Shown here: in pieces, positions 1-11,199 of the stretch | How positions within the stretch are numbered: position 1 is the first letter of the stretch | How the letters are laid out: each line of letters begins with the position of its first letter | Origin: Atherinomorus stipes | Lineage: Eukaryota; Chordata; Actinopteri; Atheriniformes; Atherinidae | DNA length: 64,000 nucleotides | Assembly: GCA_023101725.1 (NCBI GenBank) | Contig: JALJCO010003893.1 | Coordinates: forward strand, 186,001-250,000 | Direction: 5' to 3' | Made by a program: the position numbers and the translations under genes | Notes under the pieces: model-generated | Database searches by the model: none | What the model saw: only the letters and a program-made list of their open reading frames with translations | What the model was told of the DNA's origin: nothing

Positions 1-1970
1 GATTTTCTTCTGAACTCTGGAGCAATGGTGGCTGCTTGTCTCAGAGAAAGTCTTCCAGCAGGCTATTCGCTTTTTCTTCAGAGAGAGTGGATTGGTTAGG
101 ATTCTTGAGTTCCTTTGAACAGAGTGGGCATCTTGCTACGAGGCTGCCCATGCGTATTTGATGCTTTATGATTTGTGAAATTTGGTGAATTGATCTCTAT
201 GTAGGCATTTTTACGGCATATAGGCTATATTACTATATGGATAAACAGTCATATAGATGACTCAATTATGGATGAATGAAAAAAAACTTGCGGCTTAAAT
301 AAAGCTTTTATGAAGAAATATCATACTAACATGGTTAAAAGCTCACTGAAGTCCATTTTTCATGATAGGGCTTCATTTAAGTTATGTTTTTTTCTGGATG
401 CTGTTGAAACACTTTTTGTTTAGAAGAGTTTATGGTGAATAAAATCATTATTATCAATATTATCACTATTATTATCATAACCCACCCTTTTGATAAAAAT
501 GAAATTCTGATACTAGCAAGTGGGATTGGATGAGAGTATTTTTATTCTGATCAGGCTACTTGTGCTCATGTAAACATGGATACTGACCCGTTCATATGCA
601 GCTACTCTCAGCCGCGCTAGAGGCTGCTTATTTGTAGAATGTAATCACAGTTTCTTTGGCCTGTATGAGTATATACCCCATGGAGTCATATCTGGAAGGG
701 CAACAGTCTTCTTTCAAACATGGCTTCCCAGATGGACCTGTTTGACAAACCATCTGGTTCATTCAGTTAGTGCACCGAACCTCTGCTGACCAGTTAAATG
801 CGTCGGTGAAGGATAATCATATTTGACCAGTTTTTTCATTGATCCTGCTTATAAAGAATTAGTTCACAGATCATCTGACAGTAGTGACAGTAAACTGTAT
901 TTCCAGCTCAGTATTTAGTGTGGGACACCAGATGGCAAACCTGAAGGTTGTAGCCCCTCTGTTGTACCTGCATGCATTATTCAAAGCCCATTTATCACAG
1001 AAAAAAAGTCCCAGTGCAGACACATTAAACACTCACTGGCTCATTTGTTTATGCCTTATTCATGCCTTCAAAATACAGAGCAAGTTTGATACATCTACAA
1101 TTAGCGACCTATATTTAACCCAGTGTGAATCCTCTTGGATTATTTAAGAGCCACCATAATATGGCACCACTCTGTTATGCTGCAAACTGTTGGAGACATG
1201 GTATACCCGTCTTTAGCTACTTGACTCACAATACAACTCATACTGGACAGCAGCATTGATGGGTTATTATACTGTGGTGAAAGATAGTGGTTTACGGTCA
1301 GATATATACACGGGTTGAATGGATTTTAATACTTTTCCAATTGGAAATGTGTGTAATGTCAATACATTCCAGGTTGTCTAAAGCCAATGTTGATGTTGAG
1401 GAGGGAGGTCAAACCAACTCCATACACTTACATGTATTCACACACACACATACTCCCACACATCATTGTTTTAATGCCTTGGCAGTAAAGTGAGGGTCAA
1501 GATATGTGATCAATAACAGCAGGGCCCTGATCTCACTATGAGTGAGTGGAAATTGTTCAACCAGAACAACATGAAAACGCTGCATTGCAAAGAGCTGCTT
1601 GTATCTTTGAGCAATCTTTGCCACTGAATACACTGTTGCTGTAAAGGCTTTTTGCACACATTACTGCACATCTTGGTGAAGTACCACCACCTGTTGATCA
1701 GTGGGATGGTGGAACACAAGTGATGCTACAGCAATGGTGACAGTCATCAAAGGAAATTAAAAAGTGATTATATTTTTCAAATGTTATTCACTAGCCCTCT
1801 CAAGCCATCCATCTCTACAGATGAAGTTTAAAGCAACTCTTGAGGCTGGAATTTTGTGATAGGTTAGTTTATGGAGAGCAGCTACCTGGAGATTCCTTTT
1901 CAGGATATAACAAGTTTGAGAGGGGTTATACAGTAGTTTCTCTAGCACTTCTGTTCTAGGCTTGGACGAT
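1..1970. other. AT-rich intergenic or intronic DNA
   Basis: No recognisable gene, repeat terminus or RNA was seen here. Short ORFs in this stretch have no recognisable motif and look random. A short CA-rich run lies near 1439-1462. Confidence 0.5.
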
Positions 1971-1972
1971 AT

Positions 1973-1992
1973 GGGGGGGGGGGGGGGGGGGG
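1973..1992. repeat. poly-G homopolymer
   Basis: Twenty consecutive G directly precede the left end of the hAT-like element. Its length is unreliable in most sequencing chemistries, and it may hide the left target duplication of that element. Confidence 0.85.
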
Positions 1993-2485
1993 ATTAGGGA
2001 TTCAACGATCCGCCTTTTTTGGGCACCGATCCGATATTTGATGTTTCGGTATCTGCAGATACCGATCCCATACCGATACAGAAAAAGGAGGGAAAAAAAC
2101 AGCATGGTATTGTTTGATGGCACACCTCATCGTGTGAAAACAGACTGGGATCTTTTTTTTGTTCAAGGTAACATCAGACTTGGCTTTAAAATATTTTTAC
2201 CTGTTTTTTGTTGTTTTTTTAAAAAGGAGATAAATGTACTGAATTACTTATTTAACAACTGCCCACACACAGCAATGTTAAATAAACTTAAACAATCTTA
2301 AAGCATCTTCACAAGCTTGCTCACATGTGTAAAAATATAACAAAACGTTGTGGTTCAGTCAGTGCAGTTAAATAAATGCAAAATACTTATAAAAATAAAT
2401 GGCCTAATAAAGTAAAATTGAGAAAAATTGAAAAAAAAAATTGAAATTGAAAAAAAAAAAAAAAATCTCCACTTGGTAGATAGAC

Positions 2486-3866
2486 TACGGAAGAGGATTA
2501 GGGCCACTAGAGAAAAAAAAAGAAAAATTCTGAGAAAAAGTCAGAATTCTGACTTAAATCTCAGAATTCTGACTTTTTCTCAGAATTCTGACTTTAATCT
2601 CAGAATTCTGAGAAAAAGTCAGAATTCTGACTTTTTTGGAAATTGAAAAAAAAAAATCCAGAAATTTTTTTTTTCCTGTTCTGGAAAAAAGTCAGAATTC
2701 TGAGATTAAAGTCAGAATTCTGACTTTAATCTCAGAATTCTGAGAAAAAAGTCAGAATTCTGACTTTAATCTCAGAATTCTGACTTTTTTCTCAGAATTC
2801 TGACTTTAATCTCAGAATTCTGAGAAAAAAGTCAGAATTCTGACTTTAATCTCATAATTCTGAGAAAAAAAGTCAGAATTCTGAGAAAAAAAGTCAGAAT
2901 TCTGACTTTAATCTCAGAATTCTGAGAAAAAGTCAGAATTCTGACTTTTTCGGAAATTGAAAAAAAAAATCCAGAAATTTTTTTTTTTTTACTGTTCTGG
3001 AAAAAAAGTCAGAATTCTGAGAAAAAAGTCAGAATTCTGAGAAAAAAGTCAGAATTCTGAGATTAAAGTCAGAATTCTGACTTTTTTTTCTCAGAATTCT
3101 GACTTTAATCTCAGAATTCTAAGAAAAAAAGTCAGAATTCTGACTTTAATCTCAGAATTCTGAGAAAAAAGTCAGAATTCTGACTTTTTTGGAAATTGAA
3201 AAAAAAAAATCCAGAAATTTTTTTTTTTTTTCCTGTTCTGGAAAAAAGTCAGAATTCTGAGATTAAAGTCAGAATTCTGACTTTAATCTCAGAATTCTGA
3301 GAAAAAAGTCAGAATTCTGACTTTAATCTCAGAATTCTGACTTTTTCTCAGAATTCTGACTTCAATCTCAGAATTCTGAGAAAAAAGTCAGAATTCTGAC
3401 TTTAATCTCATAATTCTGAGAAAAAAAGTCAGAATTCTGAGAAAAAAGTCAGAATTCTGACTTTAATCTCAGAATTCTGAGAAAAAGTCAGAATTCTGAC
3501 TTTTTCGGAAATTGAAAAAAAAAATCCAGAAATTTTTTTTTTTTTACTGTTCTGGAAAAAAGTCAGAATTCTGAGATTAAAGTCAGAATTCTGAGAAAAA
3601 AGTCAGAATTCTGAGATTAAAGTCAGAATTCTGAGAAAAAGTCAGAATTCTGAGATTAAAGTCAGAATTCTGACTTTTTTTCTCAGAATTCTGACTTTTT
3701 TCTCAGAATTCTGAGATTAAAGTCAGAATTCTGACTTTTTTCTCAGAATTCTGAGATTAAAGTCAGAATTCTGAGAAAAAGTCAGAATTCTGAGATTAAA
3801 GTCAGAATTCTGACTTTTTTCTCAGAATTATTATTTTTTTTCTAGTGGCCCTAATCCTCTTCCGTA
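2486..3866. mobile_element. inverted-repeat element with ATAGAC target duplication
   Basis: The termini are inverted copies of about 30 bp (2486-2519 and 3834-3866), beginning TACGGAAGAGGATTAGGGCC on the left. They are directly flanked by ATAGAC on both sides (2480-2485 and 3867-3872), which looks like a 6-bp target duplication. The whole interior is the EcoRI-palindrome satellite described next, and there is no coding capacity. It sits inside the hAT-like element and is therefore younger. I do not recognise a superfamily; the duplication length does not settle it. Confidence 0.65.
2520..3836. repeat. EcoRI-palindrome satellite, 20-21 bp modules
   Basis: More than 50 modules are built on the palindrome CAGAATTCTG, spaced 20-21 bp apart by TTTAAT, ATTAAA, A-run or T-run spacers. 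A longer module containing GGAAATTGA, an A-run, TCCAGAAA, a T-run and TGTTCTGGA occurs four times, starting near 2632, 2947, 3187 and 3505. Copies 1 and 3 match each other, as do 2 and 4, and a shared CATAATTCTG variant recurs at the same relative place. This shows a higher-order duplication of about 555 bp. Confidence 0.85.
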
Positions 3867-3904
3867 ATAGACAGGTTGGTAGATAAATTGAAAATAGCAA
3901 ATCA

Positions 3905-4143
3905 GTCAGTCATTTTCTGTACCGCTTATCCAGTGCAGGGTCGCAGGGATTGCTGGAGTCTATCCCAGCTATTATCAGGCGAGAGGCGGGGTACACCCTG
4001 GACAGGTCGCCAATCTGTCGCAGGGCCAACACAGAGAGACAGACAACCATTCACACTCACATTCATTCCTAGGGGCAATTTAGAGTGATCAATTAACCTA
4101 ACATGCATGTCTTTGGATGGTGGGAGGAAGCCGGAGTACCCGG
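3905..4143 (+). mobile_element. retroposed dispersed repeat fragment
   Basis: The body (CCGCTTATCCAGTGCAGGGTC through GGAGGAAGCCGGAGTACCCGG) is a sequence I recognise as very common in fish genomes. It is flanked by 15-bp direct repeats with one mismatch (3890-3904 and 4144-4158, starting GAAAATAG), a target duplication of the size made by LINE-driven insertion. A degraded fragment of the same repeat lies on the minus strand at 43681-43765. Whether it is a SINE or a LINE tail cannot be told here. Confidence 0.6.
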
Positions 4144-4847
4144 GAAAATAGAAAATCATCTTTTTAAAATGGTTTAGTACTATTATGAAAATAGAAATGA
4201 AATATCCAGGACAAAAGCAGCTGAATAAACAAACACTTCATCGGAGTTTTAACATGGAGGTTATTTCTAAACAGCGGATTGGATTTAAGAAGAAAAGAAA
4301 AGTCTCTCCCATACTGCACCGGATGCCGGTGGATACCGTCAGTTATAAAACTTGTCATGTCTAAATATATTTAACAGTATTTTCTACTTTCTCCGCGACC
4401 TGTCGGCACCCGCAGGATTTTTACCTGTAAAACGTGGAAACCAAACCGCCGCAGGACTGTTGTTTGAGCAGCAACAGAAGGAGACACGGCAGCTTGCTAG
4501 CAGATAGCAGCTAACAGCTAACAGCTGCGACTCTGGCCTTGTAAACAAACAGCCTCCATGTGCTGCATCGGCAGTGCTTGATGTCACTGAATAGATCTGC
4601 ACCTACGGATCGGGCCGTGGATCGGCTCATGTTTATCCCTACCGATTTGAAATGATCTAGGATTTTTTTTCCATATCGGAGCCGATCCCGATCTGAAGAT
4701 CGGATCGGTACATCCCTATAAAAAAATCACTATATTTTTTTTTCAAATTGTCTCATCTCGATTCTCTTTAGATGATTTATATTTTTTATATTACAGTAAT
4801 ACTGCCCGTTTTTAAGCATCTGTATTGAAAACTGAAAAGAAATTAGT

Positions 4848-5072
4848 TGGGGGTGGGCGATATTACTAAAAAATATATAATGATACAGTATTTGAAAAAT
4901 AAATACTATAATGATATCACAGATGATATTGATGGTCATACAAGAAGTTAGTGGAGCTCCACTGTGATGATGTCCGGGTCATATGATGTCGCGATATTAC
5001 ATTTTCCAGCCATGTCAAAAAATAAACCAGTATTATGATACGATATAAACAATACAATATGTCTCACCCCTG
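4848..5072. mobile_element. short hAT-like MITE
   Basis: The left end reads GGGGTGGGCGATAT, and the right end reverse-complements to CAGGGGTGAGACATAT. The interior is rich in ATGATAC/GTATCAT words. About 225 bp, non-coding. No clear target duplication. Confidence 0.5.
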
Positions 5073-5131
5073 TTCTGTTCAATGTTAAAGATTTGACAAT
5101 ATAAGGTGTAGAATGAAAACTGGGAGTGTGA

Positions 5132-5135
<4 letters not shown>

Positions 5136-5199
<64 letters not shown>
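5136..5199. repeat. (TA)n microsatellite
   Basis: About 32 uninterrupted TA units. Confidence 0.95.
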
Positions 5200-5201
<2 letters not shown>

Positions 5202-5284
5202 AGCTGCTGATTGAGGATATAATAGCCCAAAAGATCCTTAGACAGTGACAACTGTTTGGCCTGGAAACAGTCTACCCTTAGTTT

Positions 5285-5690
5285 GTTTTTTTTGCATGAC
5301 TTTAGTTTGGGCAACTTTGAGTTTCTTTAATTTTGTTTTGGGAGAGACAAACGGCCTTTGAGTTTGAAAGGCATCATCATTCATTCAATAAGCAAAGGCC
5401 GTTCAAGACAATTGGATTGGGTTTTTTCAGTCCTGTAGATTCCATAGGTGACTATAGTTTTTAATTTTTGTGTCAGAGCATTTAATAAATTGTCTGCAAT
5501 TGGGGTGTGAAGGAGATTTTAAGAAATATAATAAAAAATGCTCCTGGAAAACATCATCCACCCTGCTTTTAAGGAGTGCCAGCAATTAAAACTATTAACT
5601 AAAGAAATAAGCAAGCTGGACAAACAAAATTAAAGAAACTTAAAGTTGCCCAATCTAAAGTCATGCAAAAAAAAAAAAAAAAAAAAAACT
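5285..5690. repeat. inverted repeat, hairpin MITE-like
   Basis: Arms of about 57 bp (5285-5342 and 5617-5680) are near-perfect reverse complements around the words GCATGACTTTAGTTTGGGCA. The loop is about 275 bp. The left arm overlaps a sequence (5199-5430) that also resembles the putative solo LTR at 18083-18230, with shared words GGAGCTGCT and GGCCTGGRAACAGT. Confidence 0.6.
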
Positions 5691-5981
5691 TTATTGATAA
5701 AAAAATAAAAATAGAAATAAAAATAATAAAACCAATGTAAGGTTTTCTACAATGACATTAATTTGATTAAAACTAAGCAGTAAAATCCAACAGATAAAAG
5801 TGGGACTGGCTTCAGAATGGAGTCAATCCCCGAACACACACACACACAAATGCTGGGTTATTCTGTTGGGTTAAAGGATAACTTTATCTTTTTTTCAAGC
5901 TGGACCTTATTTCTATGAGTTTAAAATCTGCATTTACTCACTGGTAAAATTTCTGCATCACTTTGACTCCTTCGGAAGATA

Positions 5982-6392
5982 TTACGTTGAGTCGCCCTCC
6001 AGCGTCCATAAAACGGGAGAGACGAGGCAGCCTCTATATAAGGAATTATCTGCAACAAAAATGCCTTTATTTCATCAATGCTTTAAGTAGAATGAACAAG
6101 TACTATTGTTCTGTGACTTCAGAGTTAAATCTCCGCTAGTTATTGGTTATTGGCTAGTTATTGGCTGCACTCAGGCCGTACAGCTGAAAGAGCAGCTCGC
6201 TACCTAGACACCACCAACCTGAAAACTTGGAACCTTTGAATTCACAGGACAATTGCACTCGTTCATTCGTTCATTCTACTTTAAAGTATTGGTAAAATGA
6301 AGGACTTCTGCTGCACATAATGCCTTATAGAGAGGCTGCCCAGTCTCTCCCATTATACAGTAATGTACGCCAAAGGATCCCTCAACGTAATA
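5982..6392. mobile_element. palindromic MITE, arms about 130 bp
   Basis: The left arm (ATTACGTTGAG to AGTAGAATGAAC) and the right arm are diverged reverse complements meeting near 6190. The outermost shared word is ATTACGTTGAG on both ends. A short TA run (6395-6410) follows directly. Non-coding; family unknown. Confidence 0.6.
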
Positions 6393-6829
6393 CAGTATAT
6401 ATATATATATTCACAAAAAGTTATTTGGCTTTTTGTATGATGTCAGAATGAATCTAAAATCCACTACAACCTTTCAGGTGAACTGAGTTAAACTTTCTCT
6501 AAACTTTTAAATGCACATGTACATTGTTCAATGGTTAAATATTTATGCTGCATCATTCTGTTCTCCAAAAAACAAAAGTTGAATATCCCTAACTTTTTTT
6601 TGAGTAGTGTATTTATGTGTGTGGGTGTGTGTGTGTTGTCTTTTTTTTTAATCTTGAAAAGTATACAAAACCATATTGTACTTTAGTTGAAACGCGTTGG
6701 TGCGAAAGGTGCATGAATTAAATCACCTGCAAACCCAGAGTGCCTCTCCTCATCTTTTCACCATACTGTACTTTGTTAAATGTGTTCCTTTCACAGCAGC
6801 AATCTCCACCGCTCAAAAATGGTTTTGAT

Positions 6830-7215
6830 CCACCTCCGCATATTCCAGATAGCAGCAGTAATAGCCTAACATTGTTTTTTTCTGATAAATATTCTCAATG
6901 CAAGTTTGGACATCTGTCGGAATCTCCATTTATAAGGACGATAAATGGGGTTGTGATGAATCTGGTTCCTACTTAAACACAACACCTGCATCTCCAAAAT
7001 AAGCTTCTCTCATCCAGATAAAACTGAACTGGGATTTTTAAATAGCAGCAGTGATAACGTGTTAAATAATGTTTTGGATGCTGGATGATAAAAACTTACA
7101 TCTAAGGCTTGAAAATGATCAGAAACTTTGTAAATAAGGAGGAAATGTGTGTTTTTGGTAGATCCGGTTCACCATTGGAACAAGGCAACGATATGCTGGA
7201 AATCCGATTCTGTCA
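6830..7215 (+). repeat. dispersed repeat, copy 1
   Basis: The 7047-7210 part aligns with 30865-31010 over about 150 bp: both have a GATGATRRAARCTTA word, then ATCAGAAACTTTRTAAAT, then GGT..ATCCGGTTC-like sequence, then ATGCTGGAAA. An AGATAGCAGCAGTAATA word at 6849 and AATAGCAGCAGTGATA at 7042 suggest a local duplication. Function and class unknown. Confidence 0.4.
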
Positions 7216-8870
7216 CAACTTATCTCTATTATACTAGTGCATTGAAAACTATAATTAGTACTCTGTTACTATAATTAGTAACAGAATTTCCCAAATAGTG
7301 GTTTGATTATCTTTCCCAAATGTGGGAATGAAACTGTGTTAAACTGTACAAAACACAAAATTTGTTTTGCTCTGGGTGCTCAGCACCCCTAAACCTTGAT
7401 CCTAGAATCGCCTCTAGTAGATACCATTCATAATCTGAAGAACTAGCTACTTTTTTTTTTTTTTTGAGTAGCCATTGAACAGTAAAACAAACAAACAAAA
7501 AAGGAGAGTAAGATGACATCTCAGAGGCAATGTACAGCATACTTCAGCAGTATGTATTCTTTTATTTATCATCCCATTGCTTTGGGACATGCTCACTTTT
7601 GGTTTTATCCCTTGGAATTGTTTTTCAAGATTTATTAAACAAAATATAGATGAAAATACCTTAATATAGTATCACTGTGCCTTTTGAGTCAATACTCAAA
7701 GCCAGTAGATGAATCTCCCTGTACTTGTGTGGTGTTGTGTAAAGAGCAGCTTTCTGCTCTGCCAGTTATCAGTCCTCTCTGGCATTAAACAGTGTTTGTT
7801 CCAATTACCACCAAGATGAATTGTGGACCATCCAATCAATGGCTCTCACTGGATTTCTGCTGCTATGATAAAAAGGCAGAGATTAAGGGCTAAAGGTATT
7901 TCTCATACTCATCTGTCATATGGGAAACCTGAGGGATGATGGGAGATTGTAAACAGGAACTGTGGCTGTCGCATCGCAGTGATTTTAATTACCATACACT
8001 GATATGATGAAAAGCTATAGGTAGGTGAAATATGTAAACACTTCATGTAAACATGGAAGGATTTCATCTTCTGGAGTAAATACTGTTTGCTCCCCTGTGT
8101 CTTGCCACCTATATGCAAGATGATGTCCAGTGATTGCTCTCTCCTCATGTGGCTGAGGATCTATGACATGTTTACATTTATTTATCTGAAACTGAACAGT
8201 CAGTCAATCAAATATTAATATTGTTTGTCGAAAGAATTGTTGTTTATCATTCTAGTGCTAATTACAAGAGTTGCAGAGCTATGTACACTGATAGCACTGA
8301 TATGAGCTTAGTCAGTAAATCCTCCACATGGTACTCTTGTATTCTGGGCTCTAAAATCATTGATTAATTACAGGGTCCAAACCACTTTTTATATATTCAA
8401 ACAGGTTCATTATTTCATAACAGAATTTCTGCTGAAATAAGCCTTTGATCAAACATGCTTTGACACAGTTTTTCACCTCTTCCTTGTTCCTATAGCTAAC
8501 CATTTTTTCTGCTCTACCGCGACTGTCCTTTCCCCTTTTCTTCCTCCAGGAATCCAGCACATATAAATTACAGTTTTGTCACAGTTAATTAAGGCCATGG
8601 AAAATGAATGGAACCACTGCGAAAAAAGAAATCTTCCTCATTATTACTGTGATTCTATTCCAGGCCTACGAACTCAGTCAGTCCCCAGAAGGTTTTGGTC
8701 AATTCTCTATTTATGTAACATAAGAACAAAACACAGAATGAGGCCCATGATAAAAGAAAACTATTGAAAATAAAAATTAGTTAGCTTATTAGAAAAATAG
8801 TTCTTCAATGCATTCAGATTAGTCTTATGTTGATCTGACAGCATGGAAGATAAGCAAGGTTGATTTCTAA
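7216..8870. other. AT-rich DNA, nothing recognised
   Basis: Read on both strands; no gene, RNA or repeat terminus was found. A T-run at 7451-7465 is the only simple repeat of note. Confidence 0.4.
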
Positions 8871-8871
8871 A

Positions 8872-9555
8872 GTTAAAGGTTGGATATGCGACATCATGCG
8901 TGTCTAGGTTTGTAGTTGCAACAGCAGAAAAATAACTCCAGCCGTGTGGTTGTCAGGCTTGCTGCCAAAGAGTCAAGTGACACCAGCCTGCACTATGTCC
9001 AACAAGTAATGCAGAGGAGCTTTATAACTGACAGCTAACGTTTGCCTATTAAGCAACTGAGTTAGCTTCCTGATTAAGGAGATAAGTCGCCATTTCCACA
9101 TTTTGATACCGTGGAAAATGTTTGTGGGTCTATCTAGTGTAGGCTTCACCTAAATTCACTCCAGTTTTTGCTCCTCTCAGGTCCCTCCTCTTCTGAGATG
9201 GATAACAATATCTCCAGGGGTCTGGAGCAGCTGCTTGACTTGCCGACTCCACCACAAATTCTATTCCCTGTGCCAGCCTAACTGTGCCCAACTGTACTAT
9301 TGCAACATATTTGGCAACCATGACGTCCTGTATTGGCTTGTAGATGTAAACATAATGCCATTGTCAAACCCGTTACAATTAAATTTGAATCGATTTTCAG
9401 GCCAAATACAGTTTTTTTGTGGAAATACTGTACTTTCATTCTGCCCCCCTCCAAACGCCACGTGGACATGTTTCTTTTTTCTACCTTTTTTTTTTTTTTT
9501 TTTTTTTTAAATACAGCTTTTCGTAAAAAATGTTCCATATCCAGCCTTTTAGATG
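8872..9555 (+). repeat. family A dispersed repeat, copy 1
   Basis: This is the most complete plus-strand copy of an unclassified repeat found four times (also 16168-16830, 25195-25795 minus, 49733-50060). Landmarks in order: TGTCTAGGTTTGTAGTTGCAAC, CAAGTGACACCAGCCTGCA, CAACAAGTAATGCAGAGGAG, GACAGCTAACGTT, AAGTCGCCATTTCCAC, GTGGAAAATGTTTGTGGGTC, CACCTAAATTCACTCCAG, GATAACAATATCTCCAGGG, TGCAACATATTTGGCAACC. No ORF is conserved between copies and no terminal inverted repeats were seen. It could be part of a larger transposon or an LTR. Confidence 0.65.
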
Positions 9556-10335
9556 TGAAGGTTGATTTTTTATTAAGCATGAATGTTTGATTAATACCAA
9601 ATTTATTATTTTTTAGAGGTAAGAAATGAAAAATCACAAATACTGAGTAGTAATACTCTTAGTGGGATTTAGTTTTTTATTTATTTACTCCTTTTCTGTC
9701 AGTGGCTGTCTGTCTGAGGAATCTTTTTGTCTTCATATCCAGTACCAGTAAAAAGTTTGGACACGTCCATAAAATTCAATGGACATGTGTTTCCAAACTT
9801 ATGACAAGAAGTAAAAGTATTTTTTCAATTTTTGATTTCAGGCATCCTCTTTTTAAACTTTGACTACTTTTATAGTTTGTTTTTAAATCGTGAAATGGAC
9901 TGGCATTATGAATATCAGCATTACACTCATAAAGGACAAATTGTTCCTAGATACCATCACAAAACCAATCAAACCGGCACCCACTCTGGATGAAGAGCAT
10001 ATTGAAAACCAAATATTTTCTAAAATGGATATAAAATGTTGTACGGAGATTGTTATTTTAAAGGTTCATTCAGGATTTATAATGATTTAGAAGATGTAAC
10101 AAGTTTAACTTAAAAAGTTGAGCAAAGTTTTTCAAAAAGTCTTTTTTTTTTAATTCATGTTGTGACGTCAGGAGCGGGAAATGTATACTAGCTTACTGTT
10201 GAGAGTTATCGATAGTCGGTGTGTTTTCAGTAGTTTTGGATTGTGTTGGTTTATTATTAAGATGAATAATTGCGTCTTAGAAAAGAAGCAACCTCTAGCG
10301 AGAAAAGTGAAGTTACTTCCAGGTTGCCCTAAAAT
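9556..10335. other. AT-rich DNA with a Tc1-type hairpin remnant
   Basis: At 9741-9810 the words AAAAGTTTGGACACGTCC and GGACATGTGTTTCCAAACTT form a short hairpin resembling a terminal repeat of a common fish Tc1-like MITE. The rest shows nothing recognisable. Confidence 0.4.
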
Positions 10336-10339
10336 TGTT

Positions 10340-10990
10340 GTTCACTCTTCATCCACTAGGGACTGGCTGCAAAACAGAGCAAATCCCCATAGACTCCCAT
10401 GTTAAAAAAGCCAACTTCACAGCAGAAATAAACATGTTTACAGCCTGGTTCAGAAAATCATTTTTTTCTGAACCATTTTACTTCCTGATAGGAAGTAAAA
10501 TGGCACCATCTTCCATGTCTGGCAGAGTTTTGTGCAGCTGGAAAGATGACACCTCTCCTTCAGGTTGTTTAGCGAGAATTTCAGACTGAAGGATTATTAT
10601 GCCAGCGATGTGATGCTGACTAGACGGTTTAAAAATGGCACTGCTAGTATACTTTGTGATAGACCAATCACAACCCTTTATTGTCGTCCCTTGACGAAGT
10701 GACGGACACTCAAAAATATTTTGTGCAGCCGGAGACGACGGAGAGATTCGTAGATGGAGAGGAGTCTCCGTAACATGCGTACAGCACTTTAAGGAGGACG
10801 ATAAATTAGGCTTTAGTTTGAGTTAGCTCGGATGGCTTTTAGACCAGAGTGCGTTGGCTGTCAATCATTTGCCCTGAGAACACTTTTTGCCCATATTTGT
10901 ATTTTTCCAGAACAACGGTGGGAACACCTAACTGGTTTCACTTTTTAGCTCTTCCAAAACCAACGGATAATGTGTGCAGAAGGTTCATCC
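10340..10990 (+). repeat. dispersed repeat, plus orientation
   Basis: The 10356-10465 part (CATAGACTCCCATGTTAAAA, CACAGCAGAAATAAACATG) is matched in reverse complement at 32692-32820. The part from 10481 contains the 137-bp segment that recurs at 11061. No ORF is maintained. Confidence 0.5.
10481..10617 (+). repeat. 137-bp direct duplication, unit 1
   Basis: From GGAAGTAAAATGGCACCATC to GCCAGCGATGTGATGC this segment recurs at 11061-11197 with few differences. The 580-bp spacing suggests a local segmental duplication within the dispersed repeat. Confidence 0.8.
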
Positions 10991-11060
10991 CCTTATTTTT
11001 ATAATCTATGATTTGAAAAGGCAGTACAAACTCCAGCCTGTCAGGACATCAAATCCACTG

Positions 11061-11197
11061 GTTTCCTAACAGGAAGTAAAATGGCACCATCTTCCGTGTC
11101 TGGCAGAGTTTTGTGCAGCTGGAAAGATGGCACCTCTCCTTCAGCTTGTTTAACGTGAATTTCAGACTGAAGGATTATTATGCCAGCGATGTGATGC
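11061..11197 (+). repeat. 137-bp direct duplication, unit 2
   Basis: Same length as unit 1, with scattered substitutions (for example GCACCATCTTCCGTGTC versus CCATGTC). Sequence beyond GTGATGC differs between the two units. Confidence 0.8.
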
Positions 11198-11199
11198 AG

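Larger units (their letters stand above)
1995..4718. mobile_element. hAT-like element, interrupted
   Basis: The left end reads TAGGGATTCAACGATCCG. The reverse complement of the right end reads TAGGGATGTACCGATCCG, so the ends form imperfect inverted repeats starting TAGGGAT, a form common in hAT-type MITEs of fish. Subterminal DNA on both sides repeats GATCGG/CCGATC words. The interior is mostly later insertions: the inverted-repeat element at 2486-3866 and the retroposed fragment at 3905-4143. No transposase was found. No 8-bp target duplication is visible; the poly-G run on the left and A-run on the right may have obscured it. The hAT label is inferred from the termini only. Confidence 0.6.

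Noticed and set aside
2486..3866. CRISPR-like array of short repeats
   Set aside because: Regular spacing, but spacers are only four simple words, the setting is eukaryotic and there are no cas genes.
5033..5314. ORF with an Ile/Tyr run
   Set aside because: Produced by the TA microsatellite.
10740..10960. Possible THAP-like words (VCVQHFKEDD; FHFLALPKP)
   Set aside because: The pieces are in the wrong order for a THAP domain and lie in different frames inside a dispersed repeat.
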